Shown here piece after piece: positions 1 through 5,260 of a DNA stretch of 5,624 nucleotides. The translations under genes and the position numbers were made by a program. Source of the DNA: Anaerolineae bacterium (lineage in GTDB: Bacteria; Chloroflexota; Anaerolineae; Aggregatilineales; Phototrophicaceae); assembly GCA_025454715.1 (NCBI GenBank), contig JALONY010000223.1:1-5624 (forward strand). The letters are read 5' to 3'. The stretch's first letter is position 1. Each line of letters opens with the position of its first letter. Under the pieces are notes generated by a model. The model had not been told where the DNA came from, did no database searches, and worked only from the letters and a program-made list of their open reading frames with translations.

Positions 1-800
1 GGGAAGGTGCCCAGCAAACAGCCACTCCCGCTGATCGAGACACCACCGCCGTTGGCACCGAAGTTGTCGAACAGGTTGACGCGCTGCAACAAGATGTCGG
101 CGTAGCAACCACCGAACACACCGCCGCCCGACTCATCGGTTTTCCCACCATAAATCGACAGGTCAATCAAATCGATCTTGGTGATGGTACTCCCGTCGAA
201 GACGTGGAAAATGCGGTCATTGGCCAAGGCCGCGCCGCCGCCGAAGATGAACGTGCGACCGGCACCCGCCCCTTGGATGATGACGCTATCGGTGATGTCG
301 AGGTCGCCCGACGCAGCGATATTATCGCCGAACGTGCTCAAGTCTAGCGTGACCACCCCCGGGGGGATGATGATGGTGTCGGTGCTCAGGGTGAGGTTGG
401 ATTGTTGGATGGCGGCGCGTAGGCTGCACCGCCCAGCCGCGTCGGCGCACAGCCCGTCCCCGACGTTGGCATCGGTGGTGTCGGTCGAGAACGTCAGCGG
501 GTCAACGAAAAACGTATTGCGGGTGGCGGTCGAGGCGTGCGCCAAGCGTTCCGCCACATCGACCTCTTGCACCGGCTCGGACGAGGGCAACCCAAACGGT
601 TCCTCGGTGCGTGGCGCGGCTGGGGTCAGGTTGATGAACGCGGCCAACTCGACCGGCGTGAGCGGCTCGACGACACCGACCATGTCGGGCGGTGTGATGG
701 GTGGGGCGTCTTGGGCGAAAGCGGGCGGCACCAGCACCAAGAGTGCCAGCAAGGCCATACCCAGCCCACGCACGGACGAGCGTAAAGGCGTATTAATCAT
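1..800 (-). CDS. Secreted CSLREA-domain, beta-helix protein (C-terminus beyond window)
   Basis: Reading the minus strand from 800 gives 266 uninterrupted residues that leave the window at base 1, so the C-terminus is missing. The start is ATG at 800-798, preceded by GGAGA (SD-like) with about 5 nt spacing. Residues 1-29 form a signal peptide: basic MINTPLRSSVRG, a hydrophobic ALLALLVLVPP core, and a signal peptidase I site AFA|QD. A Pro/acidic linker follows to about residue 95. Residues 98-131 match the CSLREA domain pattern (FFVD..., then DGLC at 115-118 and CSLRAAI at 125-131). The usual CSLREA Glu is Ala here. From about 140 onward, short beta strands and Gly-rich turns (IIQGAGAGRTFIFGGG, GGGVFGG, GGGVSISGSG) indicate a right-handed parallel beta-helix. 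In the family such proteins are exported and often carry a C-terminal choice-of-anchor or sorting region. The substrate or ligand is unknown. It is separated from the ccm operon by a terminator and has its own putative promoter. Confidence 0.8.
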   Translation of the reverse strand, partial: MINTPLRSSVRGLGMALLALLVLVPPAFAQDAPPITPPDMVGVVEPLTPVELAAFINLTPAAPRTEEPFGLPSSEPVQEVDVAERLAHASTATRNTFFVDPLTFSTDTTDANVGDGLCADAAGRCSLRAAIQQSNLTLSTDTIIIPPGVVTLDLSTFGDNIAASGDLDITDSVIIQGAGAGRTFIFGGGAALANDRIFHVFDGSTITKIDLIDLSIYGGKTDESGGGVFGGCYADILLQRVNLFDNFGANGGGVSISGSGCLLGTF

Positions 801-834
801 CGGTTTCTCCAGCCATGTTTGCTAGATTGCGGTC

Positions 835-868
835 TTTATAGCATATGAAGAACACCCACGGCACGCAA
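835..868 (-). promoter_or_regulatory. Putative promoter of the CSLREA gene
   Basis: On the minus strand TTGCGT (868-863) is followed after 17 bp by TATGCT (845-840), and TATAAA (840-835) overlaps it as an alternative -10 box. The -35 match is only 3 of 6, so this is a weak sigma-70-like call based on position. Transcription would give a leader of about 30 nt before the ATG at 800. The element overlaps the outer arm of the operon terminator hairpin. Confidence 0.3.
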
Positions 869-909
869 GCAAAAACGGGTATCGACATTTTCGATACCCG
901 TCGTGCCGT
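858..909 (-). terminator. Intrinsic terminator of the ccm operon with a nested outer stem
   Basis: Bases 875-885 (ACGGGTATCGA) and 891-901 (TCGATACCCGT) form a perfect 11-bp stem with a 5-nt loop. On the minus strand the stem is followed directly by TTTTTGCTTG, the layout of a Rho-independent terminator for leftward transcription. An outer 8-bp stem also exists (858-865 ACGGCACG with 902-909 CGTGCCGT), leaving the U-tract (866-874) as a one-sided bulge. It lies between the operon's last gene and the CSLREA gene, so it should insulate the two. On the plus strand no T-run follows the hairpin. Confidence 0.75.
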
Positions 910-944
910 CGCCCCTTATCGAGTTTGGGCTGAGGGAAGGGGGC

Positions 945-1125
945 GAGGGATTTGGGCGCAGCACGCTGCGCCCCTACAGGCGTGTGGGATGAGGGATTTG
1001 GGCGCAGCACGCTGCGCCCCTACAGGCGTGTGGGATGAGGGATTTGGGCGCAGCGCGACGCGCCCCTACAAGGCGTGTGGGATAAGGGATTTGGGCGCAG
1101 CGCGCTGCAGCCCCTACAAGGCGTG
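945..1125. repeat. Four tandem ~46-bp repeats, each with an internal palindrome
   Basis: The units are 945-990, 991-1036, 1037-1083 and 1084 to about 1125. Units 1 and 2 are identical over 46 bp. Unit 3 is 47 bp with changes in the palindrome, and unit 4 is diverged and truncated. Each unit reads GAGGGATTTG, a palindrome (GGGCGCAGC-AC-GCTGCGCCC in units 1 and 2), then CCTACAGGCGTGTGGGAT. The 9-bp arms can form a strong hairpin on either strand. The tract lies directly downstream of the operon and overlaps the end of its last gene. It looks like a REP/MITE-type intergenic repeat expanded in tandem. With no non-repeat spacers it is not a CRISPR array. It could also stabilise mRNA 3' ends or aid termination (inference). 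Confidence 0.85.
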
Positions 1126-1452
1126 GCTTTGGTGCGCTTTTTTCTGCTCGTCCAGCGCCTTAATCAAGCGCACGCCCTCGCCCTTCCAGCGCATCCGCTC
1201 GGCCTGATAATCGGCCTCGCTCAGCTTGCCGGTGGCGTAGTCCTCCTCGAGGTCGTGCAGGGTCTTGAGGAGGTCGTGCAGGGTCTTGAGTACCGCCTGA
1301 TACGCCAATTTCATGGCGTCGCGCTCACGCCGATAAGCGCTTTCGTCGAGGCGGATGGTCGCCTTCTCGCTCCGCCGCAAGACGGGGCCAAACACGAACA
1401 ACACCACCACCGCCAGCATCAACGCCGACACCAACAAACCGGTCGTGCTCAT
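1114..1452 (-). CDS. CcmI-like small membrane protein with coiled coil
   Basis: This 112-residue protein has one N-terminal membrane segment (about residues 4-24, LLVSALMLAVVVLFVFGPVL) and then a charged, mostly helical region. The stretch LEEDYATGKLSEADYQAERMR (about 68-88) resembles the 'LE.D...GKLSE.DY...R' pattern of the N-terminal CcmI/CycH region. Full CcmI is far longer and carries TPR repeats, absent here. CcmI proteins help deliver apocytochrome to the CcmF/CcmH ligation complex, and the position at the end of a ccm operon supports that role by inference. The ATG overlaps the ccmG stop as ATGA (1449-1452), and a perfect AGGAGG lies 7 nt upstream. Residues 55-61 and 62-68 are the same heptad LKTLHDL, encoded by an exact 21-bp tandem duplication. 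The last three codons and the TAG stop lie inside a copy of the downstream repeat. The membership call is moderate. Confidence 0.6.
   Translation of the reverse strand: MSTTGLLVSALMLAVVVLFVFGPVLRRSEKATIRLDESAYRRERDAMKLAYQAVLKTLHDLLKTLHDLEEDYATGKLSEADYQAERMRWKGEGVRLIKALDEQKKAHQSHAL
1249..1290 (-). repeat. Exact 21-bp in-frame tandem duplication
   Basis: Bases 1249-1269 and 1270-1290 are identical and codon-aligned. Each encodes LKTLHDL in the CcmI-like protein. There is no synonymous difference, which suggests a recent event. Confidence 0.95.
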
Positions 1453-2003
1453 AGGCCGTCCTCCTGCCCCGCCAACAAGCCGTCGAGGGTTTGCAACAGC
1501 GCCCCGTTGGCAAATTGCCCGATGAAGAACGCCCGCACGTTGCCCTCTGGGTCAACGATGTAGGTCTCGGGCGCGCCGGTCACGGCGTAGCGCGCCGTGA
1601 TGCGTAGCCCGTCGTCGTTGCCGTTGGGGTAGGTCAGGCCGTTCTCGCTGATGAACTGGCGCGCCGCGCTCTCGACATCGCGGAAGCCGACGCCGACCAC
1701 CACCAGCCCGCGCTCGCGATACGCCTCCCACGCGGCTTGCAATTCGGGCGCTTCGTCGCGGCACGGGCCGCACCAACTGCCCCAAAAATTGACCACCACC
1801 CATTTCCCGCGTTGCTCGGACAACCGGAACGTCCCGCCGTCATACAACGCCATGGTGAAGTCGGGGGCGGGGCCGCTGGTGGGCGCGGTGCTGTTGTTCC
1901 GCAGCAATTGCAAGCCAATCACCGCAAAGACGGCGAACAAGGCGACGCCGAGGAACAACGTCCCGGGCGACATGCGGCGGCGAGGGGGAGGGGTCTCGGT
2001 CAT
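1449..2003 (-). CDS. ccmG: CcmG/DsbE-type thiol:disulfide oxidoreductase (thioredoxin-like)
   Basis: This is a 184-residue membrane-anchored thioredoxin-fold protein. After a basic, Pro-rich N-terminus (MTETPPPRRRMS) comes one membrane segment at about 13-34, placing the catalytic domain outside the cytoplasm. The domain starts with APDF (46-49), the usual entry of the AhpC/TSA-like CcmG/ResA/DsbE family. WVVVNFWGSWCGPC follows, with redox cysteines C78 and C81 (WCGPC). The cis-Pro loop is TGAPETYIVDPEG (P145 before E146). In System I, CcmG receives electrons from CcdA or DsbD and reduces the apocytochrome or CcmH disulfide before haem attachment. Length is typical. ATG at 2003 lies 7 nt after the ccmH stop, with only a weak upstream SD, so it may depend on coupling. 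Its stop overlaps the next start. A ResA-like name is equally possible; the operon favours CcmG. Confidence 0.93.
   Translation of the reverse strand: MTETPPPRRRMSPGTLFLGVALFAVFAVIGLQLLRNNSTAPTSGPAPDFTMALYDGGTFRLSEQRGKWVVVNFWGSWCGPCRDEAPELQAAWEAYRERGLVVVGVGFRDVESAARQFISENGLTYPNGNDDGLRITARYAVTGAPETYIVDPEGNVRAFFIGQFANGALLQTLDGLLAGQEDGL
1460..1465 (-). promoter_or_regulatory. Consensus Shine-Dalgarno for the CcmI-like gene
   Basis: The minus strand reads AGGAGG at 1465-1460, exactly 7 nt before the ATG at 1452. It lies inside the last ccmG codons. It fixes the start of the CcmI-like gene and, together with the ATGA overlap, points to coupled translation. Confidence 0.75.
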
Positions 2004-2010
2004 GGGCGGG

Positions 2011-2496
2011 TCACTCTTGCTTCAAGTCTTCTTCGAGGCGCGCCAGATAGCGCGAATCACGGTCGGTCGGGGCGGCGGGAGCAGGGGCGGGGGCGGCGCG
2101 GCGGGGCAAGCGCGACAAGACCGCCCACAACCCGACCGCAACCGACAGCCCCAGCAACAGCGGCGGCGCAACCAAGGCCATCGTCCGCAAGAACGGGTCT
2201 TGGGGCACCCCCACCACTTGATCGCCGAAGCGCGCCACGAAATCGTCGATGATGGTTTGTTGGTCTACACCGGCGGCCAGCCGGTCGGCAATCTCTTGCT
2301 TCCATTGGATGCACACGACCGTAAAGCACTTGTGGAGCGGGATGTTCTCGCACTCGGGGCAATACATGCGTTGCGCCACCGCGTTCACCTCATCGAACGT
2401 GACGACGCGGGGCGCGTCGGGTTGCGCGCCCGCCACACCGGCCAGCATCACCACGGCGGCGCAGGCCAACACCCACAGCGGCAGGCGGCGGGTCAT
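2011..2496 (-). CDS. ccmH: CcmH-family apocytochrome thiol protein, four-cysteine variant
   Basis: This 161-residue protein has a signal peptide (MTRRLPLWVLACAAVVMLAGVAGA, cleavage near residue 24). A three-helix CcmH domain (about 31-100) follows, then a second membrane segment (about 105-128) and a charged tail. The redox motif is MYCPEC at 44-49 (C46, C49), equivalent to the family's LRC..C. Two further cysteines, C57 and C62, follow in IPLHKCFTVVCIQW, where the classical QS....A segment would stand. IADRLAAGVDQQTIIDDFVARFGDQVV (69-95) matches the rest of the domain. CcmH holds or reduces the CXXCH thiols of the apocytochrome next to CcmF. An upstream in-frame start at 2655 would add 53 low-complexity residues lying wholly inside ccmF; I reject it. 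ATG at 2496 overlaps the ccmF stop as ATGA and is preceded by GAGGGGG at 7 nt, and it opens directly on the signal peptide. Confidence 0.9.
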   Translation of the reverse strand: MTRRLPLWVLACAAVVMLAGVAGAQPDAPRVVTFDEVNAVAQRMYCPECENIPLHKCFTVVCIQWKQEIADRLAAGVDQQTIIDDFVARFGDQVVGVPQDPFLRTMALVAPPLLLGLSVAVGLWAVLSRLPRRAAPAPAPAAPTDRDSRYLARLEEDLKQE

Positions 2497-4577
2497 GCCA
2501 TCACCCCCTCGCGGGTCGGCAAGCTGGGGTCGGCCTTGGCAGGCTCGCGGCGCTTCTCGCCCCCCTCGCCCGTCCAGCTGGTCAGCAACGTCCCTGCGAT
2601 CAAAATCAGCCCGCCCCACCAAATCAGGTTGACCAGCGGGTTGATGTAGAACCACAAGCGCACCGCGTTGATGTCCTCGCGGTAGTCGTTGAGCAGCACA
2701 TACACGTCATTTTCGAGCGTGCTGTGCGTGCCGGCGATGCTCATGGTCATGCCGTCGAAGTCGTCGAGGCGCGGGCGCAGGCGGGTGATTTCTTGCCCGT
2801 CGCGCAGCACCGTGACATCGGCGATGACCATCTCGCGGTTGTCGTCCGCCGTGCCCAACGTGATGCCGTCATAGCGCAGTTGATAATCTTGCAAGTCCAA
2901 CGTCTCGCCTTGCCGGATCAGGCGCTCGGTCTGGGCTTGGAAGACGGTCGAGCCAATCACCCCGATGCCGATGACCGTGACACCGACGTGCACGATATAA
3001 CCGCCGTAGCGCCGCCGGTTGCGGCTGAACAATGCCCACATCGCGGCCAAGACCGGCTCTTTGCGGGCGCGGCTGCGCGCCTCGGCAGCGCGCCAAATCT
3101 CCCACAGCGCCACGAAACCGGCCAAGAAGACCACCCCATACCCCAGCAACGCCCCGCCGTGCTGCGTGCCGGTGACATACAGCAACAGCAAGACGAACGC
3201 CGTAAACACCAGCGGGTAGACGATGCCGCGCCCCAAGCGCCGCACCGACGTGACGCCGTAGGCCGAAAGCGGGGCGATGCCCATCAGCAGGTACATCAGC
3301 AAGAACAGCGGCGGCGTGACGAGGTGATAATACTCGATGCCGATGGTGACCTCGGTGCCGGTGGTCGTCTCGCTCAAAATCGGCGCGCCGAAGCTACCCC
3401 AGAAAATCGCCAGCGTCAGGGCGACGAACACCACGTTGTTGAGCACGAACATGGTCTCGCGGCTGAGGATGCTGGTGAAGCCGTGGTCATCGCGCAGCAA
3501 GCCCTCACGGCGGCGCGCCGCAATCAAGAAGGCCGAGACGCCGGTGATGACCGCCCAGAACAAGAACATCGGCAGGCCGATATCCGACCGTGCGAAGCTG
3601 TGCACGCTGTCAATCAGGCCGGAGCGCGTGGCGAAGGTCGCGAACAGCACCAGCGAAAACGTGCTGATGATCAGCACGAGGTTCCAGACCTTGAGCATCC
3701 CGCGCTTTTCTTGGATCATCACGCTGTGGATGAAGGCGGTGCCGGTCAGCCACGGCAAGAAGGCCGCGTTTTCGACCGGATCCCAGCCCCAATAACCGCC
3801 CCAGCCCAGCACGTCGTATGCCCAGCGCCCGCCCAAAATCAGCCCGAGCGTCAAGAACAACCACGCCAGCAACGACCAGCGGCGCGTCGCGACGATCCAG
3901 CCGGTCGAGAGGTCGCGGCTGGTCATGGCGGCCATGGCGAACGCGAACGGGATGACGAACCCGACGAACCCGAGGTACAGCATCGGCGGGTGGATGATCA
4001 TGCCGAAGTGGCGCAACAACGGGTTGAGCCCTTGCGATTGCTCGGCCATGACCGAGGCCGGTGGGATGACCGCCCCCAGCGGGATGAGCGCCGAGGCGGT
4101 GATTTGCCCCGTTACGGGGTCGAGCCACCAACGCTCGAACGGGTTCTCGAGGAAGACCGACAGCCCGATGAAAAACGCCACCGTCGCCATCGTATAGGCG
4201 ATGACGCCCGGCATCAGGCGCGGGTAACGCCCCCAATTGAGCAAAATCGCCCCGAACGCAAAGCCGCTCATCAGCCACGTCCAGAACAACAGCGACCCCG
4301 CTTGGCTACCCCATAGCGCGGTGAAGCGGTAGAAGTCGGGCGTATCGAGGTCGGTCACGCTCCACACGTAGCTCAGGTGATATTGCTGGGTCATCAGCGC
4401 GGCCAGCAACGCGAAGGTCGAGATGGTCAACAACGGGAACGAGGCCAGCGCGGCATTACGCGCCGTGGTCAGCCACGCCACGCTCTGCCCACGCGCCGCA
4501 TACACCGCCGCACCGACCGCCAAGACCGAGGCGGCCAACGCCAGCAACAGAGAAGACAGCCCGATTTCAGCCAGCAT
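2493..4577 (-). CDS. ccmF: CcmF, haem lyase core subunit of cytochrome c maturation
   Basis: This 694-residue polytopic membrane protein is near the usual family length. The haem-handling WWD motif WGGYWGWDPVEN is at about 259-270. All four family histidines are present: H196 (HPPMLYLG), H284 (AFIHS), H326 (SVHSFA) and H530 (YIVHVG). They correspond to E. coli H173, H261, H303 and H491, and the first two intervals (88 and 42 residues) are the same as in E. coli. CcmF accepts haem from holo-CcmE and forms the thioether bonds to apocytochrome with CcmH. Residues about 545-640, between the last membrane segments, form the large extracytoplasmic beta domain, and a final membrane segment (about 648-667) is followed by a charged tail. 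Its ATG lies 11 nt inside the end of ccmE, and its TGA overlaps the ccmH ATG. No damage is visible. CcmC, CcsA and NrfE share the WWD motif, but the length and C-terminal domain select CcmF. Confidence 0.97.
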   Translation of the reverse strand: MLAEIGLSSLLLALAASVLAVGAAVYAARGQSVAWLTTARNAALASFPLLTISTFALLAALMTQQYHLSYVWSVTDLDTPDFYRFTALWGSQAGSLLFWTWLMSGFAFGAILLNWGRYPRLMPGVIAYTMATVAFFIGLSVFLENPFERWWLDPVTGQITASALIPLGAVIPPASVMAEQSQGLNPLLRHFGMIIHPPMLYLGFVGFVIPFAFAMAAMTSRDLSTGWIVATRRWSLLAWLFLTLGLILGGRWAYDVLGWGGYWGWDPVENAAFLPWLTGTAFIHSVMIQEKRGMLKVWNLVLIISTFSLVLFATFATRSGLIDSVHSFARSDIGLPMFLFWAVITGVSAFLIAARRREGLLRDDHGFTSILSRETMFVLNNVVFVALTLAIFWGSFGAPILSETTTGTEVTIGIEYYHLVTPPLFLLMYLLMGIAPLSAYGVTSVRRLGRGIVYPLVFTAFVLLLLYVTGTQHGGALLGYGVVFLAGFVALWEIWRAAEARSRARKEPVLAAMWALFSRNRRRYGGYIVHVGVTVIGIGVIGSTVFQAQTERLIRQGETLDLQDYQLRYDGITLGTADDNREMVIADVTVLRDGQEITRLRPRLDDFDGMTMSIAGTHSTLENDVYVLLNDYREDINAVRLWFYINPLVNLIWWGGLILIAGTLLTSWTGEGGEKRREPAKADPSLPTREGVMA
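2504..2510 (-). promoter_or_regulatory. Ribosome binding site that decides the ccmH start
   Basis: GAGGGGG on the minus strand (2510-2504) lies 7 nt before ATG 2496, inside the last codons of ccmF. It supports the short ccmH start over the longer frame from 2655. Confidence 0.6.
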
Positions 4578-5139
4578 CGCCCATGCGCTCCATCCCCGGG
4601 TGGTCTTGCAGCCCCATCACGGGCGCATCCCCCTCGAAGCGCGACGGGCATTTGAAGTTCAGCTCATCGGCGATGAACACCCCGTTGGGGTCGAGCTTGC
4701 CGCTCATGATGGCTTGTGCCTCGTGGCGCAACAGCTCCGGCTTGGGCTGCCCGACCACGCGCACCTGCATCCGCGTGGCGTTGGGGTCTTGCGCGCCGAG
4801 GTGCAGCGCCTCGGCGAGGTTGGGGTGGTCTTGCGGGAAGGCCGCCACCGTGAAGGTGATGACGGTGGTCTCGCTGTCCTCGTCGATCGTGATCGTGTCG
4901 CCCAGCACCACGCCGGTCACGCGCACGGTCTGCCCGACGAATTGCGGGTCAGCGACCGCCTCGTCGATGCTGATGAAGTAGCGTGCGCCCAGCAAGGTGC
5001 CCGAAAACACCAAATACAACACCACGCCCAGCAGCAGCACGCCGCCAATCAGGAATTTCAGCCGCTCGGCGCGTTGTGTACGCGCCAAGACCTCGCGTGC
5101 ACTCGTGCCTGCCGGTTTCTCCCATGCCGCTTGTGCCAT
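4567..5139 (-). CDS. ccmE: CcmE haem chaperone, cysteine-type (CPSRF instead of H...Y)
   Basis: From the ATG at 5139 this is 190 residues: a basic cytoplasmic start, one membrane segment (about 28-46, KFLIGGVLLLGVVLYLVFS), then an OB-fold domain outside the cytoplasm (about 55-163). Family landmarks are RYFISIDEAVADP, GQTVRVTGVVLGDTI, TFTVAAFP, VRVVGQPKPELLR and AIMSGKL. CcmE takes haem from CcmABCD and passes it to CcmF. In E. coli haem is bound covalently to H130 with Y134 as axial ligand, in ADEVLAKHDENY. Here the aligned stretch is ADELNFKCPSRF (157-168), so His is C164 and Tyr is F168. A C-terminal tail with H180 follows. A GTG at 5160 would add seven residues. I prefer ATG because GGGAG stands 10 nt upstream and the TATAAT box leaves only about 16 nt before the GTG. 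The end overlaps ccmF by 11 nt. Confidence 0.93.
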   Translation of the reverse strand: MAQAAWEKPAGTSAREVLARTQRAERLKFLIGGVLLLGVVLYLVFSGTLLGARYFISIDEAVADPQFVGQTVRVTGVVLGDTITIDEDSETTVITFTVAAFPQDHPNLAEALHLGAQDPNATRMQVRVVGQPKPELLRHEAQAIMSGKLDPNGVFIADELNFKCPSRFEGDAPVMGLQDHPGMERMGDAG

Positions 5140-5182
5140 CGCTCCACTGCTCCCAAACACTCTTTTTTGGCTTTAACCGTCG

Positions 5183-5188
5183 ATTATA
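5183..5188 (-). promoter_or_regulatory. Putative -10 box of the ccm operon
   Basis: The minus strand reads TATAAT at 5188-5183, a perfect sigma-70 -10 hexamer. It is the only such match in the short gap before ccmE. The best -35 at 17 bp is GTGAAG (3 of 6), so the promoter would be weak or factor-assisted. Initiation near 5176 gives a leader of about 37 nt to the ATG at 5139. A second, poorer -10 candidate is TTAAAG at 5176-5171. Confidence 0.5.
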
Positions 5189-5196
5189 CTCCCACT

Positions 5197-5212
5197 TGTG
5201 ACAGGCTTCACA
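5197..5212. promoter_or_regulatory. CRP-type operator (perfect TGTGA-N6-TCACA)
   Basis: The bases are TGTGA-CAGGCT-TCACA, both half-sites identical to the consensus known for the CRP branch of the CRP/FNR family. The centre is at 5204.5. It is about 28 bp upstream of the start implied by TATAAT, overlapping the -35 region (a repressing position). It is about 40 bp upstream of the start implied by the alternative TTAAAG box (close to the class II activating position). No regulator gene is visible in the window, so the identity of the binding protein is inferred. Confidence 0.55.
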
Positions 5213-5240
5213 GGGGAATCGGGAACAGGTTTGGCCAACT

Positions 5241-5260
5241 GCCCCCAATTATGGGGGGGC
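5241..5260. other. GC hairpin at the end of the M23 reading frame
   Basis: GCCCCC (5241-5246) pairs with GGGGGC (5255-5260) across an 8-nt A/T-rich loop. It overlaps the TAA (5251-5249) that ends the restored M23 frame. No U-run follows on the minus strand, so it is not a typical intrinsic terminator. It may slow or protect the M23 transcript 3' end. Confidence 0.35.

Noticed and set aside
793..816. Seven-residue upstream frame (MAGETDD) overlapping the CSLREA start
   Set aside because: It has no ribosome binding site of its own and is as short as expected by chance; no leader-peptide pattern is visible.
178..825. Plus-strand open frame of 215 codons opposite the CSLREA gene
   Set aside because: Its product has no family-like pattern, whereas the minus strand gives a signal peptide, a CSLREA motif and beta-helix turns.
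945..1125. CRISPR array
   Set aside because: Units abut directly without unique spacers and differ in sequence, and no cas gene is present.
845..1207. Plus-strand frame with repeated Gly/Ala/Arg peptide
   Set aside because: It is the 46-bp repeat read as protein; the periodicity comes from the DNA repeat, and the units differ in length by 1 bp, so the frame changes.
1651..2649. 332-codon plus-strand frame
   Set aside because: It is antisense to ccmG and ccmH, both clearly identified by active-site motifs on the minus strand.
2497..2655. N-terminal extension of ccmH
   Set aside because: The extra 53 residues lie inside ccmF in another frame and look like shadow translation; the start at 2496 has an SD, an ATGA overlap and a signal peptide.
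2724..4316. 530-codon plus-strand frame
   Set aside because: It is antisense to ccmF, rich in Arg/Gln/Asp/His as expected from the complement of GC-rich membrane-protein codons, and has no recognisable domain.
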